Of a stretch of 31,633 bases of DNA, positions 1 to 31,633 are shown piece after piece. Positions within the stretch are counted from its first letter, which is position 1; every line of letters starts with the position of its first letter. The translations under genes and the position numbers were made by a program. The stretch lies in the NCBI GenBank assembly GCA_003427395.1, contig BFEA01000258.1:999709-1031341 (forward strand). Reading direction: 5' to 3'. Below the pieces are notes generated by a model that made no database searches, was not told where the DNA came from, and worked only from the letters and a program-made list of their open reading frames with translations. This DNA comes from Chara braunii. Lineage: Eukaryota; Streptophyta; Charophyceae; Charales; Characeae.

Positions 1-5
1 GGGGG

Positions 6-43
6 CTGTCTCTTATACACATCTAGATGTGTATAAGAGACAG
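6..43. other. Nextera/Tn5 mosaic-end dimer (adapter contamination)
   Basis: A 19-bp Tn5 mosaic end (CTGTCTCTTATACACATCT) is followed directly by its reverse complement, making a perfect 38-bp palindrome. This is the signature of a transposase-based library junction, not of genomic DNA. Its translations give the familiar contaminant peptides (YKRQ, SLIHI). The sequence should be trimmed, and base 1 is an artificial contig end. Confidence 0.97.
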
Positions 44-130
44 GTGCGGGTGCGGCTCGTGCGGAGATCGAGCACCCCCCGTACGGATCTCCGCACGGAT
101 CCGATCTGTGCGGGTGCGGCTCGTGCAGTT
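44..130. other. Chimeric-looking contig end with direct and inverted repeats
   Basis: The 19-bp string GTGCGGGTGCGGCTCGTGC occurs at about 44-62 and again at 107-125. Between the copies, GTGCGGAGATC (57-67) is inverted as GATCTCCGCAC (85-95). The reverse transcriptase reading frame on the - strand loses sense exactly here, just after its GVPMGK motif. I infer a scrambled library junction next to the adapter rather than real genomic structure. A small genomic inverted repeat is possible but less likely. Confidence 0.6.
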
Positions 131-875
131 GCAAGTATGGTTCTTCCCCATTGGCACTCCGACGACCTGTCTCAGCAGCTTTCCTCTACACGTAGTGTAG
201 GTGTGTTGTAGTTTGAATGACACAAAGCTCTGAATGTAATGGAAAGAGAACTTTACGTAACCTTTCCCGAATGTCTTCATGCCGAGGGTCACTTGCTTTC
301 TCCTCTTGCATACCGTGATCTTCCGGTATCCCTTCTTTTCCCATTCTCCCAGTAACCAGGAAAGCGCCTCCATGATAGCAGAATGTGGGAGGGATGTAAA
401 CATTTCCTTAATGTCAAATCCCCCGCAGATTGCCATCGTTTCTCCGCCATACTGCTGAAGCTTTCGTTCTGCCTTCTTCAAGTTCTGCTTGATAATGGAT
501 GTTGCAGTAAGGTTAAAGTGCGCTGCTCCAGGGAGCTTTTCAAGCAGGTAGTTGAGCGCTCTTGCAATCCATCGGCTGCCAGTCATCGTAGGCTCGCTGC
601 ATGCTGGGGAAAATGGGCCGCCATCTTCCGATATCCTTGTGCTTGGGTAGTACGTATGCATTACCTATCTTCCCCTTCGAATTCCAGTTCACTAGCTTGT
701 GCAGACCGTGATCCTCAAAGTGCTGTTTCGCCTCTTTCAAAGTCTCTTCTTCACTGCTGCTGAGGTCGTCGTAGGCTATGCTCCAAGTAAACATTTTATC
801 CAGACCATGCTGATATGTCGATGGACACATCAGCACGAGATCACCTGCGTTCCGGTAGACTTGCGTGATTACCAA
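110..875 (-). pseudogene. Reverse transcriptase of the Penelope-like element, truncated
   Basis: The frame 540-875 encodes the RT fingers: DLVLMCPSTYQHGLDK, later NAYVLPKHKDIGRWRPI, the KxxxxRPI pattern of motif 2. A frame change near 540-600 leads to the palm in the frame 110-661, with FDIKEMFTSLPHSAI (motif A, the first catalytic Asp in FDI) and GVPMGK (motif B-like). The YxDD motif and thumb are absent because the contig ends at an adapter. Motif A and GVPMG are typical of Penelope/telomerase-like RTs rather than copia or gypsy RTs. Confidence 0.75.
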
Positions 876-1813
876 TCCTTGAATTGCTTTTTGACTGCGT
901 ACACTAGCCCTTCGTCAGTGGCGCAGTTCCCACTCTGCTTCGGTGAAAAGCAGCTATCAATTTGGAAATTAGATAGTTGCTTGCCTAGTTGGTTCCCCAG
1001 CACAGATGTAAGCGCCAGCCGTATACTGCTGCTGACTTCTTCTTCTGTCGTTTCGAGTGTGGGACGGACCACGTTCTTCCCGTTCAGCACCAGGGCTGGC
1101 AATCTTGGCATATCGGCTATCCTTGTGAGAACATGCCCCTTGACGCCGGGTAGGTCGTAGTGCTTGCACGTACATAACAGCTCCGGCTTCTTGCTGAGTT
1201 GCTTGTAGTTGCATAGAATTTCAGCTACGTTCCTGTTTCTTCTCCATACTGATTTCCTTTTGAAGATCCCAGTGATTGCAGGGTGCAGACAACAACTCTC
1301 AATATTTGTGATCAGGGCGTTCCTGATGCTGCTCTTCCTCACTTCCTTCTGTACCTAATCCGAACTGTAATCTGCTTCCGGATATTTACACAGGCTTTCC
1401 TTCCGACCGCCCTTCCTAGTAAGTCCTTGATCGCTCTCCTCTTTTCCTTCTCCTTGAACTAACCTGTGCAGTTGTAAAGGTGCATAAGCTTATCAACCGA
1501 CAAAAGTGACAGCTCCTTCCGCTTGAAGGGCATCTCCAAGAGCTGCCGCAGGTAACCTTTCCCTCTCTCTTGCATTTGGCGTGATGACAAATGGGGGCAA
1601 TCCAGAAACTACTCCCCGCAGACCAGGTTTTCGAGTGGGATAGCGCTATCTTCCCTACTTCTCTTTACAGTCGAAGGCCCAAACATTCTCTTTACTAACG
1701 CCCAGGCCTCTCCCCAGACTTTACCACCATCACTAACAATCTGGATCTGTTTCTTCCCCTCCCTATAGGCTGAGTCTAGACTCATCCGTAAGCTAGTATT
1801 ACCTAGTGAACTA
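870..1813 (-). pseudogene. Linker and CxC/His region ahead of the reverse transcriptase
   Basis: Coding remnants continue between nuclease and RT. About 1609-1854 encodes a Ser/Lys-rich piece. About 1380-1600 reads in fragments such as GYLRQLLEMPF and LLSVDKLMHLYNC. The frame 869-1342 encodes 157 residues including LLCTCKHYDLPGVKGHVLTRI, a CxC...H pattern recalling the Cys/His element ahead of the RT in permuted Penelope-like elements. That frame ends in a stop near 870, and the RT fingers resume in the next frame. Function beyond belonging to the element is not inferred. Confidence 0.55.
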
Positions 1814-2390
1814 TTACTCATCCGAAAGATGATAATACGAGTCCGCTTCGCCACCTCCTTTTCCTTCTCTGCCTACCCTCGCTCGCCTTTCTGTTCTGGC
1901 ATTCCCTTTCTGCCCCGTACCTAACGTGTTAAGCGACGGGGAGAATCTTTTGATGAGCGTTTTTTCTAGGTTCTCCAGCCCACTGACCTCTGGCGTAGCA
2001 ATGGGAATAACGACAAAGTAATTCCAGTTAAACTTTCTCAGCCACCTATACAGTAATGGCGCTCTACCCTCCGTTCCTAATTTTGTGCATCCACCATCTC
2101 TCCGCAGCACCTCTAATGTACCTGCCAATGTAAGCTTTCCTACACCATGGCGATACGAGACAGTATACTACAGGTTGCTTGAAATCGTACCAACTCCAGC
2201 TCCGTGGCACTAAGTCTAGGAACTTTTTTACCCATGGGACTTGGCCCATCAATGCAAGCAACACCGTGCAGGCGGTAGAAGCTTTCTCCGTTAGCATTCT
2301 GAGTTTTGAAACTCCTGTGTGCCCCCAAATTGTCTTTCTCAAAGAAAAGACTATGACAATGTAAGCCCAAATGAACTTAACTGGGGACAC
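1814..2390 (-). pseudogene. GIY-YIG endonuclease domain of the Penelope-like element (frameshifted)
   Basis: The upstream frame (2064-2390) carries VVYCLVSPWCRKAYIGR, the paired GIY (here V-Y-C) and YIG strands of the fold. An Arg-rich helix (GAAERWWMHK) follows. The domain then continues in another frame (1814-2128) with LYRWLRKFNWNYFVVIPIA and ENLEKTLIKRFSPSLN, which supplies the metal-binding Glu and the typical IxxFxPSLN end. The frame switch is near 2065-2125. In Penelope-like elements this nuclease nicks the target for reverse transcription. A stop-containing linker follows. Confidence 0.75.
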
Positions 2391-2396
2391 AAACAG

Positions 2397-3022
2397 TCAT
2401 TGATCCTGATTGTCCTCACGATCGCATGCCTCATCCAAAAACTCGCCGTCATCGCCCCACGCTGATCTATTCAGTAGCTCACGAACGCCTTGCTCTTTAG
2501 AGATGTAGCTAATGTCCCTCGCCTCACATAGCCTCTTCACTTCTCGCCATTCCTTCGCCATCAGCTTAGATCTGGTATCCAGGATGTTCCGAACTATGTT
2601 CTCTTTGCTGCTAGAAGCGTGAGTCTCCTTCACAGCGGAGTTGCTCTTCGTTGGCGTACATGCCTTCCTTCTGAAGCTTTTCTCGTAGTCTGCTCTTGAC
2701 ATAACTCTTGCTTCCTCTTCCCAGTCATCCAGTGCTGTGTAGGTTTTCGCTGTTTGCTTCCCTCTTGCTTTCTTCGGCGGTACTTTTGAGCCGTCGTCCG
2801 TCAGCACTTCCTCTTCCATAAGGTAAGAGTCCAGTCCGTTCGCAAGCATCTCTCTGCCCCGTTTCGGTGTCTTTTGGATGTGTGGATTTCAGTTCTTATC
2901 TCTGCTCTGAAGTTACGCAGGTTCCTTGATACTGCTGCTATCATTCTCAGCTCCGCCTCCTCTATATTCCTGTCCCTCCTGTCGCATTCTTCCATTATTC
3001 TCCTCTCGGTTTCAGCAAACAT
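2397..3022 (-). pseudogene. Charged/coiled and possible SAP-like segment of the retroelement
   Basis: The frame at 2801-3022 encodes a heptad-rich Glu/Arg segment (ETERRIMEECDRRDRNIEEAE) likely to form a coiled coil. The frame at 2397-2849 continues with a Lys/Ser-rich linker and ends in an acidic tail. Within it, the stretch around KRLCEARDISYISKEQGVREL resembles the helix-turn-helix pattern of SAP DNA-binding modules, but the match is weak. The two frames overlap and were probably one protein before a frameshift near 2820. It lies between the zinc knuckle and the nuclease, so it is probably the N-terminal part of the polyprotein. Confidence 0.5.
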
Positions 3023-3038
3023 CCTTCAAATCTTCTCA

Positions 3039-3584
3039 TCACGTCTCTCCTCTTCCAATTGCTGCGTCCTCCGTTCGGTTGCTATCCTTCTCTTCTCCTC
3101 CTCTGCCTTCTTGTTTCCTCTTCCTCCGTTTCCTTCTGCATTTTGTAGTCAGCCCACCTGACCACCCGGTTTGTGTTATCTTCATTTTCCTTCCTCGATT
3201 GCCAGTACTTCGTATTGTTTGCAAAAGTACTTTGACCTTTGGCCCCCGGGCAGTCTCTTGCGATGTGGCCGGCTTGGCCGCAGTTGAAACAGATGGTCGA
3301 GCTTCCCGCTCCACCTGCTCCAGCCCCTGTAGTGCCAGATGATGCCATGCTGCTAACGTGCACACGTGCGAAGTTCAGTATCGCTCTTGTACAACCGACT
3401 CTATCCGGCCTCTTTCTCTGTCTGTCAACTCCGCCAGTGCTCGCAGTTGAAATTTCCTGGTACACCTATCTTGCTGTAGCCTTGTCCTGCTGTCGCTCGT
3501 TGCCTTGTTGTAGCCTACTGTAGCCAAAATGATGTCCTGAAGCCGCTTGTCGACATAGACACCAGTGTGAGTATCTCCTCTCAC
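3039..3584 (-). pseudogene. Gag-like zinc-knuckle region of the Penelope-like element
   Basis: Overlapping - strand frames encode a Ser/Gly/Ala-rich stretch, then CFNCGQAGHIARDCPG. This is a CX2CX4HX4C retroviral-type zinc knuckle (about 3240-3300), expected to bind the element's RNA. It is followed by a Trp-containing linker and a highly charged Glu/Arg/Lys tail. The knuckle lies in the frame spanning 3082-3465. The frames at 3375-3584 and 3039-3365 overlap it and probably represent one original ORF broken by indels. It sits at the 5' end of the element, as a gag-like ORF would. The knuckle is clear. Its assignment to this element rests on order and strand. Confidence 0.7.
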
Positions 3585-3750
3585 CCGGTTACCATGCTAC
3601 ACAGGATAGTGGAAACAATGGCCAACTGCTTTTCGTATCGTTCTCTTTTTCTGTTATCGTTGGTCACCACTGGAAAGCTGGGTCTGATCTGGCATGGTCG
3701 GCAAGACGAAAAAAACCGCAGATGTACCATCAACATGATGTCGAGAGAGG
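3585..3750. other. Spacer between retroelement and triplet repeat
   Basis: I recognise no gene, RNA or repeat here. It separates the 5' end of the - strand retroelement remnants from the CAG/GAA tract and may hold the element's untranslated region. Confidence 0.4.
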
Positions 3751-3782
<32 letters not shown>

Positions 3783-4140
3783 AGAAGAAGAAGAAGAAGA
3801 AGAACAAGAACAAGAACAAGAAGAATAAGAAGAAGAAGAAGAAGAAAACGAATTCATCTTCTAAGATGAAGAAGAAGAAGAAGATGAAGAAGATGAAGAA
3901 GAAAGGAAGATGAAGAAGAAGAAGAAGAAGAAGAAGAAGAAGAAGAAGAAAGGACGATGAAGAAGAAGAAGAAGAAGAAGAAGAAAACGAAAGGATGATG
4001 AAGATGAAGAAGAAGAAGAAGAAAACGAAAGGAAGAAGAAGAAGAAGAAGAAGAAGAAGAAGAAGAAGAAGAAGAAGAAGAATGTAGAAGAATAAGGGGA
4101 GGAAGAAGAAAAAGAAAGGAAAAAAATAAGAAAAAAAGAA
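3751..4140. repeat. Compound CAG / GAA triplet-repeat tract
   Basis: About nine CAG units pass into several hundred bases of AAG/GAA triplets. The tract is interrupted by recurring blocks such as GAAAACGAAAGG and GATGAAGATGAAG, which suggests internal duplication as well as slippage. The + strand is almost pure purine from about 3777 on. Long poly-Ser, poly-Leu, poly-Lys or poly-Arg reading frames across it are low-complexity artefacts. It abuts the 5' end of the U6 retropseudogene. Confidence 0.95.
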
Positions 4141-4153
4141 TAAATTCCCCCCT

Positions 4154-4266
4154 GTTCTTCGGGACATCCGTTAACATTGGAACGATAGAGAGAAGATTAG
4201 CATGGCTCCTGCGCAAGGATGACACTCATAAATCGAGAAATGGTCCAATTAAAAAAAAAAAAAAAA
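4154..4266 (+). pseudogene. U6 snRNA retropseudogene with poly(A) tail
   Basis: A nearly full-length U6 spliceosomal RNA copy. The 5' hairpin (GTTC-TTCG-GGAC), GACATCCG, TTGGAACGATA, AGAAGATTAGCATGG, CTGCGCAAGGATGACAC and AATCGAGAAATGGTCCAA occur in U6 order and spacing. The ACAGAGA box reads ATAGAGAGA, so a key catalytic-core base is changed. The AGC triad in TTAGCATGG is kept. The Pol III terminator (a T run) is replaced by 16 A residues (4251-4266), and no plant snRNA upstream element or TATA box is visible upstream, where there is only the GAA tract. This marks a reverse-transcribed, polyadenylated copy. A functional U6 gene is unlikely. Confidence 0.9.
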
Positions 4267-5413
4267 GAAGCCCAAGAAAAGAAAAAGAGATGGTGTGTCA
4301 TTTGCTTTGTTTGACTGATAGGTCTTCCTCGTCCCTTGTCCTTTCTTGACTGAATCCCTTTCTCTTTCTCTTGCCTCTGTGAGGTTTGGTTTCCTCCTTT
4401 TCTTTACCTCTTTGCCTTTTGCCTGCGTGCAAGTGGGTCCTTGTGACACATGGGGATGGGGGCAGCCGGCGCTCAACCTGTCATCCACGAGGCCGGCCTT
4501 GTATGTAAGAGGTGATGAACAGGTGGAGCTTTCCTTCTTTCCTTTTTTGTTGTCTTTTTTCGCCTTTGCGCTCCGATACATGGTGTTGATGATATATATA
4601 AACCACGTTGACTATTTGCTCTGGCGCTATGGTGCAATCCTCTTGCTTTAGAGGAAGGCCTATGTGATCAATGGATCATTTACGTCTGGTCCGGAGCAGG
4701 ACCTCCCCTTGTGCGAGGTTACAGCTGCAGTTAGTCGCTCTTTGCTGTGAACAGCATCATCTCTGCCAGAATAACGTTGATGGAATGACTTATGTAGCTA
4801 CTTCTGAAGAGGAGGATTGCTCCCCGATTCTTCGTTCCCTCTCCACACCCGGAATATCATTTATTCAGATTGCCAGTCGGTACTGAATGCTATACTCACC
4901 AGCAGTGTGATGTACGACATCTTGCACGGTTTGGTGGGCACTTCGAATAGCATTCGTCCTTGCTTGCCACAATTTGGCGTGATGTTTGTCGGTGTGGGAG
5001 ATGCTCTGTGTGTAGATTTCACTGCATTTACGGTTTACATTTATCGTGCCTGCTGTTCCTGTGCACTGGGTCGGACTTTGTCTTCCCCCGAACACAGCGC
5101 ACCCTCATCACGACTGCATTGGACCGGAAAGATTAGGACGTTTTGTTCGGGGGAAGACGGTGGTCGTTCGGGTCTCATCTCTGACCCTGTTAGATGTCTG
5201 CAAACCCTTCTCTGGTCCACAGACGGGTCTGTCTGTGGGCTGTTCCCTCTCAACACCTCTGCGTGTAAAAAGCTGTCATGAAACATAGATCAAAGAAATG
5301 AAGGAAAAAAGGGTCAAACGAAAGTGAAAAACAGAAAAGAAAAGTTCTGGTGTCTGCTATGCTTTTATCCCTTCCCTTTGTTGGTTGTTTTCTGCTTTTT
5401 GCCACCATCTTTT

Positions 5414-5414
<1 letters not shown>
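4267..5414. other. Unannotated spacer upstream of the first visible ABCE1 exon
   Basis: I find no convincing exon, RNA gene or transposon. In particular, no reading resembles the ABCE1 N-terminus (MADRLTRIAIV..., CxxCxxC). A short AT-rich TATATATAAA occurs near 4593, but there is no gene to attach it to. Presumably 5' intron or flank. Confidence 0.4.
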
Positions 5415-5467
<53 letters not shown>

Positions 5468-5553
5468 CGTGTGCGTGAGCGCATGCGAGTGTATGTGCGT
5501 GCGTGTCTGCGTGAGTGCACGCGTGTGTGTGTGTGTGTGCGCCCGTGCGTGCA

Positions 5554-5629
<76 letters not shown>
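5415..5629. repeat. Compound (GT)n - (GA)n microsatellite
   Basis: A long imperfect GT tract, with GCGT and GAGC interruptions in the middle, passes directly into about 20 GA units. Frames across it give only Cys-Val, Thr-His or Arg-Glu repeats. It lies about 80 bp upstream of the first visible ABCE1 exon. Confidence 0.97.
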
Positions 5630-5632
<3 letters not shown>

Positions 5633-5710
5633 AATGGGCTGACAATTACTGGCGATTTTCTGCAAGAGAAGGTGCTGACGCCTCGTTTGTTTGCCTGTTT
5701 GTGACACTAG

Positions 5711-30132
<24,422 letters not shown>

Positions 30133-30820
30133 CATGCGCAAACTGTTGACGAGGGGTAAGCAACATTGGCTTTTTAATCAGGCAAGACATCTTGGATCAA
30201 AGCAGGATGGGAAGCTGAATTGGTGAACCAAAAACTTGCAAGAAGTGCATTTTGTCAGGCCTGAAAGCGACCAGTACCACTGCGTGAAAAATTAAGGCGT
30301 GCACTGGACTGATGTGGTTTCTTTTTTTTTTTTTTTAGCCACCATTACGTTTCCCACCCAACAAAACCAGTTCTGGTGTGCATGCGGCCGGGACTTTTAC
30401 GAAACCCCCGGGCTCCATTTCACTGGAGATCCATGCAGGTTTAACGGGTTGCATGGTACGTCCTGAAAGTTGCGTCCGCATGCTCGCCGCAACTTTGCCT
30501 CAACTTTGTTTTGTTGGTTAGGGAGCGTATTGGCGGTTTAATCAACTTTAATATTGTTTTCACTCGCTGGCGACCTTTACCTAAACTCTCCACCAAGCCA
30601 GCTTGTGTGTCGAGCCGGTGTGAGGTCCAGATGCAGGTGGTAAGAAAAATGAGAAGAAAAAAGAAATGGGCTGAGATCCGAATATATATGTGACCTAACA
30701 GCACCACTCAACAAATATGAATGAGACAAAAGGAATAAAGTGAAAAAAGGGAGAAAGCAGTATAAGTTAAAATGGATTCCCCAGCCAACAGGCTCACGGT
30801 GTACTTCGCACGGGGATCGT
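30133..30820. other. Spacer with a T-run and no recognised gene
   Basis: A 15-T run ends near 30337 before AGCC. Otherwise I see no supported feature up to the U6-derived sequence. Confidence 0.4.
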
Positions 30821-30920
30821 TTTTAATAATTTGGACAATTTCTAGTTTAGGTGTGTCATCCTTGCTCAGGGGCAATGCTATCCGTCCGGGTATCGGTTAA
30901 TTGTAACGGATGTCCAGAAT
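30821..30920 (-). pseudogene. U6 snRNA-derived sequence, copy 2 (diverged)
   Basis: Read on the - strand, it runs GGACATCCGTTACAATT, CGATACC, GGATAGCATTGCCCCTGAGC, AAGGATGACACACC, GAAATTGTCCAAATT in U6 order and spacing over about 100 bp, the length of U6. The 3' half is roughly 85 percent like plant U6 by eye. The ACAGAGA region is destroyed. It ends in ATTATTAAAAA rather than a Pol III T-run. It is clearly U6-derived and non-functional as a spliceosomal RNA. Confidence 0.82.
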
Positions 30921-30960
30921 TGTGGAGGTCGGCAACCGGCCGGTTGAGCTACCCCGGTCC
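30921..30960 (-). other. tRNA A-box-like GC-rich segment 5' of the U6 copy
   Basis: On the - strand, GGACCGGGGTAGCTCAACCG runs into CCGGTTGCC directly upstream of the U6-derived part. TAGCTCAACCGG fits the Pol III A-box consensus TRGYNNARNNGG. No B box follows at tRNA distance. It may be a tRNA 5' part fused to U6, or a chance match in a GGCC-rich segment. Confidence 0.35.
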
Positions 30961-31498
30961 AACCGGAGCCGGACCAGACCAGGGGGGTGAACCGGGAAAT
31001 CGGTTTTGAAAAAAAAGTGCCCAAATATCTTCTTTTTTTTTTTTCTTGGGCAGATTCCGACTGCGCTCTTCAAGAGCTGTCCGAATCCTCAATAAAATTT
31101 TTAAGGTACAACGTTTTTCAGGGGGCTTCGAGAGGGCGCCAGGGGGGTATGATTGACATATTCAGGCACCTACGGCTTCCTCAGCGAGGGGTCAAGTAAG
31201 TTCACTTATCCGACCCCCCCGTCGTTGGAGCACTTCGTGGAGTATGTCATTTGATATTGATACCCCACGAGCTGAACCAGATATGATGAGAGGAGGTCCT
31301 TGCCCGAAATTATAGCTCTTCCAGAGTATATTTCGACAGCAGAAAAGTTATGGTTCCAGCTTTCTGCTCGTGGGGGCAGAGCGTTTTCTGTTTGTTGGTT
31401 CCTACATAAGGTGAGTTGTCAGTCCGGAAGTATCTTGTCTGGCAGTCTGTCCAGATACATGTAGTGGAGCAAGGTCCATTCGAGATAGATAGATAGAG

Positions 31499-31633
31499 GA
31501 ATATGGGCCTCGCTGCACTACTCTCGAAATGTGCAAAACGAGAGCGAATCTTCCGCTAGAATTCGGAAAGATACACCGCCAAGATTTTTGTCTTTTGTGC
31601 ATGTCGAGAGTAGTGCAGCAACGCCCTATATTT
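31499..31633. mobile_element. Hairpin (MITE/foldback-like) element, copy 2
   Basis: The left arm AATATGGGCCTCGCTGCACT...CTCTCGAAATGTGCAAAAC (31500-31538) is inverted at 31592-31632, ending GTAGTGCAGCAACGCCCTAT. The 50-bp centre TCTTCCGCTAGAATTCGGAA plus GATACACCGCCA matches the right arm of the element at 7062-7111. With copy 1 it defines a family whose ends carry GCTGCACTACTCTCGA. It reaches the window edge, so the outer boundary is not certain. Confidence 0.75.

Larger units (their letters stand above)
100..3584 (-). mobile_element. Degenerate Penelope-like retroelement with endonuclease upstream of the RT
   Basis: On the - strand, coding remnants follow in the order CCHC zinc knuckle, basic/coiled segment, GIY-YIG nuclease, CxC/His segment, reverse transcriptase. 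They lie in several frames separated by stops and frameshifts, so the element is dead. GIY-YIG plus RT is the hallmark of Penelope-like elements. Most of these carry the nuclease after the RT, but a permuted clade (the Chlamys type, known from the green lineage and protists) carries it before the RT, as here. The RT is truncated after motif GVPMGK because the contig ends. No poly(A) tail, LTR or target-site duplication is visible. It lies upstream of the first visible ABCE1 exon, on the opposite strand, perhaps inside an unseen 5' intron. Confidence 0.8.

Noticed and set aside
3730-4225. Long frames of poly-Ser, poly-Leu, poly-Lys and poly-Arg on both strands
   Set aside because: They are translations of the CAG/GAA triplet tract, with no start context, splice support or non-repeat sequence.
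4588-4604. TATA-box-like TATATATAAA as an ABCE1 promoter
   Set aside because: The ABCE1 first exons are not found downstream of it, so there is nothing to link it to a transcription start.
4667-5300. Candidate N-terminal ABCE1 exons
   Set aside because: Checked for the family's Fe-S cysteine pattern and the start MADRLTRIAI in all + frames. Nothing matches.

Overview
The window is nuclear DNA from a eukaryote, most likely a plant or streptophyte alga. It carries one recognisable host gene, cut into many small exons by long GT-AG introns, set in repeat-rich DNA. The gene is ABCE1 (RLI, RNase L inhibitor; plant ABCE2), the Fe-S ABC ATPase that splits and recycles ribosomes. Sixteen exons on the + strand between 5711 and 28971 join without a frame break into 541 codons and a stop. 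They cover the last cysteine-proline of the second Fe-S cluster, NBD1, both hinges, NBD2 and the C-terminus. By comparison with the family (about 600 residues), roughly the first 63 residues, holding most of the two 4Fe-4S clusters, are missing. I found no exon for them upstream in the window. The wording of the exons is plant-like. Intron size, microsatellite load and retroelement type would suit a charophyte such as Chara, but that is inference.

Layout. 1-43 is a Nextera/Tn5 mosaic-end dimer, so base 1 is an assembly end. About 100-3584 (- strand) is a broken Penelope-like retroelement: zinc-knuckle gag-like region, basic/coiled region, GIY-YIG endonuclease placed before the reverse transcriptase, then an RT cut off at the contig end. 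3751-4140 is a CAG/GAA triplet tract leading into a U6 snRNA retropseudogene with a poly(A) tail (4154-4266). 4267-5710 holds a large (GT)n(GA)n microsatellite and otherwise nothing I recognise. From 5711 to 28971 ABCE1 exons alternate with introns. The introns contain hairpin (MITE-like) elements, a 227-bp tandem duplication, a second Nextera dimer with a duplicated flank (9295-9597), a 210-bp retroposed insert with target-site duplications, a tRNA-derived SINE, several minisatellites, a duplicated splice donor, a 147-bp duplication, a pyrimidine-rich tract and a long purine-rich degenerate array. Downstream lie a (TC)n tract, a second U6-derived sequence on the - strand (30821-30920) next to a tRNA A-box-like sequence, and a second copy of the hairpin element at the window end.

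The genes do not form a pathway: there is one host housekeeping gene and a graveyard of retroelements, snRNA/tRNA-derived short elements and simple repeats. The most unusual signal is the presence of two independent U6-derived sequences within 31 kb, one polyadenylated and one joined to tRNA-like sequence. This raises the possibility of a U6-derived SINE family. Two Nextera dimers show that the assembly needs correction.
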